This document shows positions 34,852 through 43,214 of a DNA stretch of 64,000 bases, piece by piece. The stretch comes from Methylocystis echinoides (GTDB taxonomy: Bacteria > Pseudomonadota > Alphaproteobacteria > Rhizobiales > Beijerinckiaceae), in assembly GCF_040687965.1 (NCBI RefSeq), contig NZ_CP156084.1:2108501-2172500 (forward strand). The letters are read 5' to 3'. The notes under the pieces are model-generated. The model ran no database searches. It saw only the letters and a program-made list of their open reading frames with translations, and had not been told where the DNA came from. Made by a program: the position numbers and the translations under genes. How positions within the stretch are numbered: the first letter of the stretch is position 1; each line of letters opens with the position of its first letter.

Positions 34852-35513
34852 CCTCAGGCGCATTGTCTTATAACCATCGCGGTCTCGCGCTGCTGCCGCA
34901 GCGCGCGGCATGGCAGGCGGAGACGCGCACGCTGTGGATCGCCGATTTGCATCTCGGCAAGGCGGCAAGCTTTCGCGCGCTCGGTCAGCCCGTGCCGCGC
35001 GGCACCACGCAGGAGAACCTGCGCCGGCTCGGCGCGCTCATCGACGCCCACGCCGCGCGCCGTCTCGTCGTGCTCGGCGATTTCCTGCACGGGCGGCTGG
35101 CGCGCTCGTCAGGCCTTTTCGCGCAATTGCGGGAGTGGCGCGCTGCGCGCGGCGATCTCGACTGCATCGTCGTGCGCGGCAATCACGACGCGCGCGCCGG
35201 CGACCCGCCCGCGGATTGCGGGTTCACGAGCGTCGACGAGCCCTTTGCGCTCAACGGCGTCGAAGGGTGGCACGATGCGCCGCCGCCCGGCGATATCGAC
35301 GGTCCGACGCTCCTTTCCGGCCACATCCACCCGGTCGCGTGGCTCTCCGGGCCGGGCCGGGACAGGCTGCGGCTGCCCGTATTCTGCCTGCGTGGACGTG
35401 AGATCGTTCTGCCCTGCTTTGGCGAATTCACCGGCGGCCATGCGGTTGATCCGCGCGACTGGGGCCAGCTCGTGGTGACGACCGGAACGCGCGTCTTCGC
35501 GCTTCCCCCCTAG
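34848..35513 (+). CDS. pdeM: Ligase-associated DNA damage response endonuclease PdeM
   Basis: A 221-residue calcineurin-like metallophosphoesterase. Motifs run in order: [35 protein letters not shown]. That gives the two-metal site Asp/His, Asp, Asn-His and His-x-His of this fold. The start overlaps the helicase stop (ATGA). Position and length match the PdeM proteins that accompany Lhr-type helicase, ligase and MBL exonuclease. It is the last gene of the operon; the next gene starts 48 bases later with its own leader. Confidence 0.9.
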   Translation: MTSGALSYNHRGLALLPQRAAWQAETRTLWIADLHLGKAASFRALGQPVPRGTTQENLRRLGALIDAHAARRLVVLGDFLHGRLARSSGLFAQLREWRAARGDLDCIVVRGNHDARAGDPPADCGFTSVDEPFALNGVEGWHDAPPPGDIDGPTLLSGHIHPVAWLSGPGRDRLRLPVFCLRGREIVLPCFGEFTGGHAVDPRDWGQLVVTTGTRVFALPP

Positions 35514-35561
35514 GGGCCGCCACATTTTGCGCGGCGGCGCGAAGGCGCTAAGAAGCCGCGC

Positions 35562-37850
35562 ATGACGACGACCCTTTCGCGAAAGCCAGCAACCGAAACA
35601 CGCGAGGAGCCCTATGCGCTCGCCGCCGCGCTCTTTGTCGCCTGCGGACTCTTGCTCGCCTTTCCCTGGCTTTCGGGCCGCGTGACGATCCCCTGGGACG
35701 CCAAGGCGCATTTCCAGCCGCAGTTCGCTTTTCTCGCCCATGCGCTGCATTCCGGCCAGTCGCCCTTCTGGACGCCGAACGTCTTCGCCGGCATGCCGCA
35801 GATCGCCGACCCGCAGTCGCTGATCTTCGCGCCCTTCTTCCTGATCGCCGCGGCGCTCGTTCCGGAGCCCTCCTTCATTCTGGAAGACGCCATTGTCTTC
35901 GGCATGCTCATCATGGGCGGCCTGGGGTTCATGGCCTATGTCCGCGACCGCGGCTGGAGCGCGGCGGGCGGGCTTCTGGCGGCGCTGGCTTTCGCTTTCG
36001 GCGGGTCGGCGGCCTGGCGCATTCAGCATACCGGGCAGATCATGAGCTTCTCCTGGCTCCCCGTCGCTTTGTGGCTGCTGGCGCGCGCCCTCGATCGGCG
36101 CTCGGCCGCCTATGGCGCCGCGGCCGGGGCGGTCGCGGCGTTCATGGTCCTCGGGCGCGATCAGGTCGCTTTTCTCGGCGCGCTGCTGCTTGCCGCTTAC
36201 GCCGTGTATCGCGTCGCCACCGACGCGAGGCCCCTCGAGAGCGCCGTCGCGCCGCTCCTCGCCGGCGGCGTGGTCGGCGCGGCGATCGTCGCGTTGCCGC
36301 TCGCCTTCACCCTCGAACTCGCCGCCCATTCCAACCGTCCGGAGATCAGCCTCGACGGCGCGCATAAGGGATCGCTGCCGCCGGCCTCCTTTTTCACACT
36401 GCTTTCCGCCAACATGTTCGGCACAGACGGCCCGCTCGCCGACTTTTGGGGCCCGCCCGTCGGCGAGCCCGACCTCTATCTCGCGCGCAACATGACGGAC
36501 GTTTACGCGAGCGCGCTCGCCGTCGCGGCGATCGTCGGCGCGATGGGGCGCCGCTGTCTCGCGCAAAGGGAAGCGCGCTTCTTCTTCGGAGCCCTCGTCT
36601 TTTTCACGCTCTATGCGCTCGGGCGCTATACGCCCGCCTTCGCGCTTTTCTATCATATTCCCGGCGTCGACCTGTGGCGTCGCCCGGCCGACGCCACCTT
36701 CCTCTTCGACATCGCCCTCGCAGTCCTCGCGGGCTATTCCTTCACCCTGATCGAGCGCGGCGACGCGCAGCCGCGCGCCGGCTGGCTGACGCTGATTTTC
36801 GCTTGCCTCTTCGGGCTCGCCGCCTTCTACGCCGCCTCGAGGGACCATCTCGCGCAAGCGGCGGTCCCTCTCGCGACAAGCGCGGCTTTTGCCGCCGCGG
36901 CCGGCGCGCTGATCATTCTCACGCGCATGGGCAAGCTCAACGGCGCCGCGCGCGTCCTCGCCGTCGCCGCCCTGGTGACGGGGGATCTCGCCTTCAACAA
37001 CGGCCCGAACGAATCAACCGCCTTGCCGCCCGAGCAATTCGAGGCGCTTCGCGCCAATTCGAAGGACCCCGTCATCCAGTTTCTCGAGGGCAAGCTCGCC
37101 GAGAACCCCGCGCCCGATCGGCGCGACCGCATCGAACTCGCCGCAATCGACTTCCACTGGCCCAACGTCCCGCTCGTCCATGGCTTCGAACATGACCTCG
37201 GCTATAATCCCATCCGCCTGAAGGTGCTGGAGGACGCGACTGGCGCCGGCGACCATCTGGCGCTGCCCGAGCAGCGCGAATTCACCAAGCTTTATCCCAG
37301 CTACCGCTCGCCGCTCTCCGACATGCTCGGTCTTCGGTACGTCGCGACCGGGGTCCCGATCGAAGCAATCGACAAGCGCTACCGGCCCGGCGACTTCGCT
37401 GAGCTGACCCGCATCGGCAAGGTGCGCATCTACGAGAACAAAAGCGCCTTCCCGCGCGTGATGGTCGCAACCTGCGCCCTGCACGTCGATTTCGCGGCTT
37501 TGGAGAAAAGCGGCGAATGGCCCGAGGCCGACTACCGCGAAACCGTTCTGCTCGAAGAGCCGCCGATCTGCCATTCACGCAAGGGCCTGCCGCCCGACGC
37601 CGCGCGGGCGCGGATTCTTTCTTATGGCAATACGGAGATCTTGGTCGAAGCCCAAGCGCCGTCGGGCGGCGGCTGGCTCGTCCTGTATGATGTCTGGCAT
37701 CCCTGGTGGTTCGCGACACGGGACGGGGAGGAGGCCGAAATCTTGCGGGCGAATGCGATGTTTCGCGCGGTCCCGATCCCCGAGGGGCGCCATGAGGTGC
37801 GCTTTGTGTTCAGGCCTTTCGCGGGGTTGATGCGGGAGATCGGGGGCTAA
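35562..37850 (+). CDS. Large polytopic membrane protein, YfhO/GT-C-like
   Basis: A 762-residue integral membrane protein with about 12 transmembrane helices between residues 20 and 480. Between the first helices is a loop with WDAKAHFQPQFAF and FWTPNVFAGMPQIADPQSLIFAP, typical of YfhO-like and other GT-C glycosyltransferases acting with polyprenyl donors (the acidic residue in the first loop is Asp). A soluble periplasmic C-terminal domain (about 500-750) ends in a beta-rich part (GGWLVLYDVWHPWWFATRDG) common in YfhO proteins. It may move sugars onto lipids or surface polymers. The stop overlaps the convergent beta-RFAP synthase stop by 4 bases. Confidence 0.7.
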   Translation: MTTTLSRKPATETREEPYALAAALFVACGLLLAFPWLSGRVTIPWDAKAHFQPQFAFLAHALHSGQSPFWTPNVFAGMPQIADPQSLIFAPFFLIAAALVPEPSFILEDAIVFGMLIMGGLGFMAYVRDRGWSAAGGLLAALAFAFGGSAAWRIQHTGQIMSFSWLPVALWLLARALDRRSAAYGAAAGAVAAFMVLGRDQVAFLGALLLAAYAVYRVATDARPLESAVAPLLAGGVVGAAIVALPLAFTLELAAHSNRPEISLDGAHKGSLPPASFFTLLSANMFGTDGPLADFWGPPVGEPDLYLARNMTDVYASALAVAAIVGAMGRRCLAQREARFFFGALVFFTLYALGRYTPAFALFYHIPGVDLWRRPADATFLFDIALAVLAGYSFTLIERGDAQPRAGWLTLIFACLFGLAAFYAASRDHLAQAAVPLATSAAFAAAAGALIILTRMGKLNGAARVLAVAALVTGDLAFNNGPNESTALPPEQFEALRANSKDPVIQFLEGKLAENPAPDRRDRIELAAIDFHWPNVPLVHGFEHDLGYNPIRLKVLEDATGAGDHLALPEQREFTKLYPSYRSPLSDMLGLRYVATGVPIEAIDKRYRPGDFAELTRIGKVRIYENKSAFPRVMVATCALHVDFAALEKSGEWPEADYRETVLLEEPPICHSRKGLPPDAARARILSYGNTEILVEAQAPSGGGWLVLYDVWHPWWFATRDGEEAEILRANAMFRAVPIPEGRHEVRFVFRPFAGLMREIGG

Positions 37851-38815
37851 GCCACTTGCGCATAAACTGCGTCGATCCTCGCGCCGTGGTTGAGCCCCTT
37901 GCGGATCGATATTTCCAGCCCCGCCGCGCGCGCCTCTGGCTCAATCTGCGTTAGCAGCCGCCGCGCCGCGGCTTCGCTCTCCACAAAGGCGAAGCCTGTC
38001 GGCCCCCAGGAGGTCTGGCCGCCGCCCGTTGCGCCCGCGCGGGTCAAGCCGCCGATCGCCGCCTCGACTTTCGCGCTGGCGAAGCGCCGCCCGCCCTGGC
38101 GCGGGGCGAAATAATCGCCGACGATTTCCTGGATGCGCGTCACGGCGGCGCCGAAGGGGCCGAGGTCCCGCTCGGCCAGCGCCGGGAGCGCCTGCATCAG
38201 CACCAGCCGGCACAGTTCGCCGCTTTCGGCGGCGCTCGACGGAGGCAAAGCGACGAAAGCCTCCTTTTCATCCGTCCCATGGAGGCCGACGGCCGTCGGG
38301 TCGCAGACGAGCAAGACGCGCCAGTCCTCCGGAAATTCGGCGCGCGCGATGACGGGGGGCGTCTGCGTCTGTGGCCCGCGCCCGCCGTCCACAACGAGGC
38401 CCCCGGTGACGAACAGCCCGGCGCCGAGCCCCGAGCGGGCGCCTCGCGACATGAGCGCGGCGTCGGCGGCGGCGTCATGCGGCAGGTCGTGAAGCCGCCG
38501 CATCGCAGCCGCGATGGCGAGCGCGAGCTGAGTGCCGGAGCCGAAGCCAGAATGGGCCGGAATGGCTTCCTCGATCGTCAGCTCGTGACAGTCTCCCGGC
38601 GCAAGCGCCGCCTCGGCCTTGGCCAAAAGCTGCGCCGCCCGCGCCTGTTCCGGCCCGGTAACGCTATTCTGCGGCGCTGGGGAGAGAGTGAGTCGGGTCG
38701 CAGGCGCGTCGAGCGACAGGCCGAGGCTGCCGAATTTGCGCCCGACGCCGCCGTTCATGTCGAGAAAACCCAGATGCAGCCGGGCCGTCGCCGTGACGCT
38801 CACTTGTGCCGACAT
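37847..38815 (-). CDS. mptG: Beta-ribofuranosylaminobenzene 5'-phosphate synthase
   Basis: A 322-residue GHMP-type protein that condenses PRPP with 4-hydroxybenzoate or 4-aminobenzoate in tetrahydromethanopterin biosynthesis, a C1 cofactor used by methylotrophs for formaldehyde oxidation. Visible features: TARLHLGFLDMNGG at the start, the GHMP glycine/serine loop IPAHSGFGSGTQLALAIA, SGLGAGLFVTGGLVVDGG, and the late GATGGGQTSWGPTGFAF. The length and these blocks match Orf4/MptG of methylotrophs. It is divergent from the pterin genes at 38924-40628, consistent with a cofactor cluster next to pmoCAB. Confidence 0.9.
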   Translation of the reverse strand: MSAQVSVTATARLHLGFLDMNGGVGRKFGSLGLSLDAPATRLTLSPAPQNSVTGPEQARAAQLLAKAEAALAPGDCHELTIEEAIPAHSGFGSGTQLALAIAAAMRRLHDLPHDAAADAALMSRGARSGLGAGLFVTGGLVVDGGRGPQTQTPPVIARAEFPEDWRVLLVCDPTAVGLHGTDEKEAFVALPPSSAAESGELCRLVLMQALPALAERDLGPFGAAVTRIQEIVGDYFAPRQGGRRFASAKVEAAIGGLTRAGATGGGQTSWGPTGFAFVESEAAARRLLTQIEPEARAAGLEISIRKGLNHGARIDAVYAQVA

Positions 38816-38923
38816 GGGGCTCCTGTCCGTCGATCGCGCAAGACTTCACGCTCGTTTAGGCTATATCTGCCTTTGGCGAAAGAAGCCGCCCGCCGACCGC
38901 GGGCGCCGGGGAGGAAAGCTTTC

Positions 38924-39298
38924 ATGAGCAAGGAAGAAAAAGCGCTGCCGGAGAATGAGGTGGTCGAGCGGCTGGGCCGGGAGCTGCCGCATTGGCGCTA
39001 TGAAAACGGCTGGATTCGCCGACGCTACAAGACCCACAGCTGGAAGGGCACGCTGATGGTCATCAATACCGTGGGCCATCTCGCCGAGGCCGCCTGGCAT
39101 CATCCCGATATTGCCGCCTCTTACGCCTGGGTCGAGGTCAAGCTGATGACCCATACCGCAAAGGGCATCACCGACAAGGACTTCGACCTCGCAAAGAAGA
39201 TCGAGGAAGTCGTCGGCTGGCGGCCCGGCAAGGAGGGCGGCCCGCTCGAAGGCACCCCGGAGACCGATCAGCGCTTCGCCTACATTAAATATGACTGA
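38924..39298 (+). CDS. Pterin-4a-carbinolamine dehydratase-like protein
   Basis: A 124-residue member of the 4a-hydroxytetrahydrobiopterin dehydratase family. The ATG is preceded by GGGGAGGAAAG. The signature AEAAWHHPDIAASYAWVEVKLMTHTAKGITDKDFDLA contains the expected histidine pair and Trp/Asp positions, read at about residues 55-91. In methylotrophs, PCD-like proteins occur with tetrahydromethanopterin genes; the exact reaction there is unsettled. It overlaps folP by 8 bases and faces mptG divergently. Confidence 0.85.
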   Translation: MSKEEKALPENEVVERLGRELPHWRYENGWIRRRYKTHSWKGTLMVINTVGHLAEAAWHHPDIAASYAWVEVKLMTHTAKGITDKDFDLAKKIEEVVGWRPGKEGGPLEGTPETDQRFAYIKYD

Positions 39299-40145
39299 GC
39301 CTTTGTCGTTCGACCGGGCCGCGATCGCCGCCGCCCGGGATCGATTTTTCGAGCCCATCGGTCGGCGTCCCGTCATCATGGGCATCGTCAACGTCACCCC
39401 CGATTCCTTCTCGGACGGGGGACTGTTCGTCTCGAGGGCGGCGGCGCTGGCCCAGGCGACGAAGCTCGCCGCCGGCGGGGCCGACATTGTCGACGTCGGG
39501 GCCGAATCGACCCGGCCCGGACACACGCCGGTCCCGGCGGAGGAGGAATGGGCGCGGCTCGAGCCGCTGCTCTCCGCGCTAGTGCGAGAGGCGGGCGTTC
39601 CGGTTTCGATTGACACTTATAAGGCGATCACCGCGCGGCGCGCGCTGTCGGTCGGCGTCGCGGTCGTTAACGACGTCTGGGGCCTGCAGCGCGATCCCGA
39701 CATGGCGCCGGCCATCGCCGAGGCGGGGGCGGGGGTCGTCGTGATGCACAACCGCTCCGAGACGGATCCCGGAATCGACATCGTCTCGGACATGCTGCGC
39801 TTTTTCGAGCGCTCGCTCGACATCGCCCGGCGCGCGGGCGTGAGCGAGGCCCATCTGGCGCTCGACCCCGGCATTGGCTTCGGCAAGAGCCGGAGTCAGA
39901 ATTTCGACGCGCTGCGGGCCACTTCGAGGCTACTTGAGCTCGGCTTTCCGCTGCTGATCGGCGTCTCGCGAAAGTCGATCTTCAAGGGACTGCCGGATGG
40001 ATTGATTGAAGGGCGTCTGGTCGGCACGCTCGCCGCGAATCTGATCGCCGCCGGCGCCGGGGCGCAGATTTTCCGCGTTCACGACGTCGCCGAGCATCGC
40101 GCGGCCTTCGAGGTGTTCACGGCCTTGGGCGGCGCGAAAGGGTGA
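39291..40145 (+). CDS. folP: Dihydropteroate synthase
   Basis: A 284-residue TIM-barrel enzyme joining hydroxymethyl-dihydropterin pyrophosphate with p-aminobenzoate. Family motifs: IMGIVNVTPDSFSDGG, DIVDVGAESTRPG, VSIDTYKA, NDVWGLQ, VVVMHNR, LDPGIGFGKS and the phosphate-binding LIGVSRKSIF. It overlaps the PCD-like gene and is followed 3 bases later by folK. The set can feed folate, and possibly methanopterin, synthesis. Confidence 0.95.
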   Translation: MTEPLSFDRAAIAAARDRFFEPIGRRPVIMGIVNVTPDSFSDGGLFVSRAAALAQATKLAAGGADIVDVGAESTRPGHTPVPAEEEWARLEPLLSALVREAGVPVSIDTYKAITARRALSVGVAVVNDVWGLQRDPDMAPAIAEAGAGVVVMHNRSETDPGIDIVSDMLRFFERSLDIARRAGVSEAHLALDPGIGFGKSRSQNFDALRATSRLLELGFPLLIGVSRKSIFKGLPDGLIEGRLVGTLAANLIAAGAGAQIFRVHDVAEHRAAFEVFTALGGAKG

Positions 40146-40148
40146 ACC

Positions 40149-40628
40149 ATGCGCGTGGGGTTTGGACTAGGCAGCAATATCGGCGACAAGCCCGAGAATA
40201 TTCGCAAGGCTCTGGCGCTGCTGGAAGAACGCGGAATCGCCCGGCTGAGCGCCGTCTCCCGCATCTACCGGACGCCGCCCTGGGGCGTGCTCGACCAGGG
40301 CGATTTCGCCAACGCCTGCGCCATCGGCGAGACGAGTCTTTCGCCCTATGAACTGCTGGCGGCGGTCAAGACGATCGAGGCCGACATGGGCCGGGAGCCT
40401 ACCCGCCGCTGGGGGCCGCGGCTCATTGACGTCGACATTCTTTTCTTGGGCGACCACACGCTCGACGACCCCGAATTGACGCTGCCGCACAAGGAGCTTT
40501 TCGGGCGTGGATTCGTGCTGCTGCCGCTGGCGGAGATCGCGCCAGACCTCGTGCTCGACGGCGCGCCCGTCGCAGAGGCGCTGACGGCGGTCGACGTCGC
40601 CGGGGTCAGACCCTGGACGGAAGGTTAA
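40149..40628 (+). CDS. folK: 6-hydroxymethyl-7,8-dihydropterin pyrophosphokinase
   Basis: A 159-residue HPPK. The motif GFGLGSNIGDKPENIRKAL opens the protein, and SRIYRTPPWGVLDQGDFANA follows. The ATP and metal residues sit in GREPTRRWGPRLIDVDILFLG and LPHKELFGRGFVLLPLAEIAPD, read at about residues 79-140. It activates the pterin substrate for FolP. It is the last gene before the long pmoC leader. Confidence 0.95.
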   Translation: MRVGFGLGSNIGDKPENIRKALALLEERGIARLSAVSRIYRTPPWGVLDQGDFANACAIGETSLSPYELLAAVKTIEADMGREPTRRWGPRLIDVDILFLGDHTLDDPELTLPHKELFGRGFVLLPLAEIAPDLVLDGAPVAEALTAVDVAGVRPWTEG

Positions 40629-41190
40629 TTCGCCTACCCCCGATGGTGGTATTACCGCAGCGCAGCATGCAAAGGCCGGCGGCTCGCCTCAAGTCTTGCC
40701 AAACCGCTGTAAAACCCGGCGTTTTTTGGCTTATTGCGCTGTCTAAGGAAACGGCCGAAGGCCCGTTGCCGCGCCGAATAGGGTAGGTAAAAAGCCATCC
40801 ACTGGGGTTGTTATTACTATTCGATAGACAGCATTTTGCTATACCAAGGGATATTGTCATTATGCTGGTGAGGGGGAATGGTTGGGCCACGCTAAACGGG
40901 GTTTTCTGGGCTGTTCCCTTAGGGTGGCCTAGTGGGCTTTGTTTAGGCGGCGACGTCGGTGTTCGTCCGATAACAACAAGCGGCAGGATTGGATGTTCGG
41001 TCTTTCGGGAAATTTTTCTGAAGGCTGCATGTCCGATGGCCGCGTCAAGAAAGGGCGGTATGGCGTGGGGCGACCTTTAGGGGGCCCTGCCTAACGTTTT
41101 AAGACAAACGAGGACGAAGCAGCTCTGTTCTGGGAGGCGGAGCGATACCGGTCACGCGCATATCCCTGGGAGCACATAGGAGGAGTTAAT
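40629..41190 (+). promoter_or_regulatory. Long leader/promoter region of pmoCAB
   Basis: 562 bases without a gene. An AT-rich island at 40795-40870 stands out (TTGTTATTACTATTCGATAG and GCATTTTGCTATACC); it contains TAGACA at 40825, near the -35 consensus, but no convincing -10 at 17 bases. It is the best candidate for the pmoC promoter, which would leave a 5' leader of about 300 bases. A weak stem GGCCAC/GTGGCC (40885-40890/40924-40929) lies in that leader. The ribosome site TAGGAGGAG is at 41178-41186. Confidence 0.45.
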
Positions 41191-41958
41191 ATGGCTTCGA
41201 CGACGAGCGCAGCTGCTGGCGCAGCTGCTGAGGTACAAATAGTCGATCTTCGCGGAATGTGGATCGGCCTTGCGGTCCTCAACATCTTCTATCTGATCGT
41301 GCGCATTTACGAGCAGGTCTACGGCTGGCGCGCTGGCCTGGATTCGTTCGCGCCGGAGTTCCAGACCTACTGGATGTCGATCCTTTGGACCGAGATCCCG
41401 CTGGAGCTGGTCTCTGGTCTGGGCCTTGCGGGCTATCTCTGGAAGACCCGCGACCGCAACGTCGACGCGGTGACGCCGCGCGAAGAGATGCGCCGCCTGG
41501 TGGTTCTGGTTCAGTGGCTTGTCGTTTACGGCATCGCCATTTACTGGGGCGCGTCGTTCTTCACGGAGCAGGACGGCACCTGGCACATGACGGTGATTCG
41601 CGACACGGACTTCACGCCGTCGCACATCATCGAGTTCTACATGAGCTATCCGATCTATTCGGTGATCGCGGTTGGCGCGTTCTTCTATGCGAAGACCCGC
41701 ATTCCGTATTTTGCTCATGGCTACTCGCTGGCGTTCCTGATCGTCGCCATCGGCCCGTTCATGATCATCCCGAACGTTGGCCTGAACGAGTGGGGCCACA
41801 CCTTCTGGTTCATGGAAGAGCTGTTCGTCGCTCCGCTGCACTGGGGCTTCGTGTTCTTCGGCTGGATGGCCCTGGGCGTCTTCGGCGTCGTGCTGCAGAT
41901 CCTGATGCGCATTCATGCGCTGATCGGCAAGGAAGGCGTCGCCCTCCTGACCGAGTAA
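41191..41958 (+). CDS. pmoC: Particulate methane monooxygenase subunit C
   Basis: A 255-residue membrane subunit of pMMO, which oxidises methane to methanol in intracytoplasmic membranes. Several transmembrane helices are visible (WIGLAVLNIFYLIVRIY, LVVYGIAIYWGASFF, MSYPIYSVIAVGAFFY, SLAFLIVAIGPFMIIPNVG, and a final LHWGFVFFGWMALGVFGVVL). The conserved polar block VIRDTDFTPSHIIEFY holds Asp/His metal-site residues of PmoC, and NEWGHTFWFMEE is strongly conserved. The length is normal. It has a very strong SD. It is the first gene of pmoCAB; expression is expected to be high and copper-dependent from family knowledge. Confidence 0.97.
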   Translation: MASTTSAAAGAAAEVQIVDLRGMWIGLAVLNIFYLIVRIYEQVYGWRAGLDSFAPEFQTYWMSILWTEIPLELVSGLGLAGYLWKTRDRNVDAVTPREEMRRLVVLVQWLVVYGIAIYWGASFFTEQDGTWHMTVIRDTDFTPSHIIEFYMSYPIYSVIAVGAFFYAKTRIPYFAHGYSLAFLIVAIGPFMIIPNVGLNEWGHTFWFMEELFVAPLHWGFVFFGWMALGVFGVVLQILMRIHALIGKEGVALLTE

Positions 41959-42289
41959 TCGGACAAAGGCCGCCCGCGCCCGGTTGGCGCGGGCGGACGG
42001 TTCCGGCGGGATTTTCGCTTACACCACTGACACGAGAAGGCTTTTGATCTGCCGTGACTTTCGGCGGGGGCTGGTTTTTCGTGTCGCGGCTCGGGGGGTT
42101 CGCCCCCGGCTCGGGAAGGGGAAGGTTTCGCGGCGCACGTTTCGCGTTGCGCAAAAGAAAACCGAACGCGGGCGTTTCGAGAGGGCGCATCGGGTTTGGA
42201 CGCGGGTCCGGGGCTTTCGTTCCGTCCTGCGGCAAAAAGAAAGCTCGGAGCCCACGATGGCTTTCCGAGAAACACCAAGGAGAAGAGTG
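41959..42289 (+). other. pmoC-pmoA spacer
   Basis: 331 bases without a gene. It begins with the hairpin listed at 41970-41996. The rest is G-rich and open in several frames, but has no SD-preceded start until pmoA; the frame joined to pmoA upstream is a shadow. Unlike the genes, it shows no codon bias. Confidence 0.6.
41970..41996 (+). promoter_or_regulatory. Strong hairpin just after pmoC
   Basis: An 11-base perfect stem CCGCCCGCGCC / GGCGCGGGCGG with a 5-base loop, 12 bases after the pmoC stop and with no T-run. It more likely protects or processes the pmoC 3' end, or attenuates, than terminates, because pmoA and pmoB follow. Confidence 0.75.
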
Positions 42290-43048
42290 ATGTCACAATC
42301 GAAAAGCGGGGGGGCGGTCGGTCCGTTCAACTCCGTCGCCGAGGCGGCGGGTTGCGTTCAGACGACGGACTGGATGCTTCTTGTGTTGCTGTTTTTCGCC
42401 GTTCTGGGCGGCTATCACGTCCACTTCATGCTGACGGCGGGCGACTGGGACTTCTGGGTTGACTGGAAGGATCGTCGTATGTGGCCGACGGTCGTGCCGA
42501 TTCTGGGCGTGACCTTCTGCGCGGCGTCGCAGGCTTTCTGGTGGGTGAACTTCCGTCTGCCGTTCGGCGCGGTGTTCGCGGCTCTCGGCCTCCTGATTGG
42601 CGAGTGGATCAACCGCTACGTCAACTTCTGGGGCTGGACCTACTTCCCGATCAGCCTTGTGTTCCCGTCCGCTCTGATCGTTCCGGCGATCTGGCTCGAC
42701 GTGATCCTGCTTCTGTCGGGCTCCTATGTGATCACGGCGGTTGTCGGTTCGCTGGGCTGGGGTCTGCTGTTCTACCCGAACAACTGGCCGGCGATCGCCG
42801 CCTTCCACCAGGCGACCGAGCAGCATGGTCAGCTGATGACCCTCGCCGACCTGATCGGCCTCCACTACGTCCGCACGTCGATGCCGGAATACATCCGCAT
42901 GGTCGAGCGCGGCACGCTGCGCACGTTCGGTAAGGACGTTGTGCCGGTTGCGGCGTTCTTCTCGGGCTTCGTCTCGATGATGGTGTATTTCCTGTGGTGG
43001 TTCATGGGTCGCTGGTATTCCACGACCAAGGTCATCGACTCCATCTAA
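42290..43048 (+). CDS. pmoA: Particulate methane monooxygenase subunit A
   Basis: A 252-residue membrane subunit of pMMO, the usual marker gene for methanotrophs. The ATG at 42290 has AAGGAGA upstream; the frame is open from 41984, but that part is spacer. Conserved PmoA blocks are seen: GGYHVHFMLTAGDWDFWVDWKDRRMWPTV (residues about 42-70), WWVNFRLPFGA, GEWINRYVNFWGWTYFP, HQATEQHGQLMTLADLIG and the C-terminal MVYFLWWFMGRWYST. The sequence reads as the type II Methylosinus/Methylocystis pMMO1 form. Confidence 0.98.
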   Translation: MSQSKSGGAVGPFNSVAEAAGCVQTTDWMLLVLLFFAVLGGYHVHFMLTAGDWDFWVDWKDRRMWPTVVPILGVTFCAASQAFWWVNFRLPFGAVFAALGLLIGEWINRYVNFWGWTYFPISLVFPSALIVPAIWLDVILLLSGSYVITAVVGSLGWGLLFYPNNWPAIAAFHQATEQHGQLMTLADLIGLHYVRTSMPEYIRMVERGTLRTFGKDVVPVAAFFSGFVSMMVYFLWWFMGRWYSTTKVIDSI

Positions 43049-43057
43049 TGCGGGCTG

Positions 43058-43085
43058 GGCCGCGGTTTTGAAACGGGTCGCGGCC
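43058..43085 (+). promoter_or_regulatory. Hairpin in the pmoA-pmoB spacer
   Basis: Stem GGCCGCG / CGCGGCC with a 14-base loop, starting 10 bases after the pmoA stop. It mirrors the position of the pmoC-pmoA hairpin but is weaker. Confidence 0.5.
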
Positions 43086-43214
43086 TGTCTCGAAGAGGAA
43101 AAGAACGCAAGTCCGCATGCGGCCGGGTCGACGATTTGGCTTCACGGCTTGCGAGGAAAAAAGTCGGCTGGCGCGCGAGGCGCCGGCCGGAAGAGGAACC
43201 TGGGAGGTTTGTTC

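Noticed and set aside
32836-34968. A 710-residue minus-strand open frame opposite the Lhr-type helicase
   Set aside because: The plus strand encodes clear helicase motifs throughout. The antisense frame has Arg/Ala/Asp-rich shadow composition and no motif.
35109-36857. A 582-residue minus-strand open frame over pdeM and the membrane protein gene
   Set aside because: It crosses two well-supported plus-strand genes and has low-complexity charged composition.
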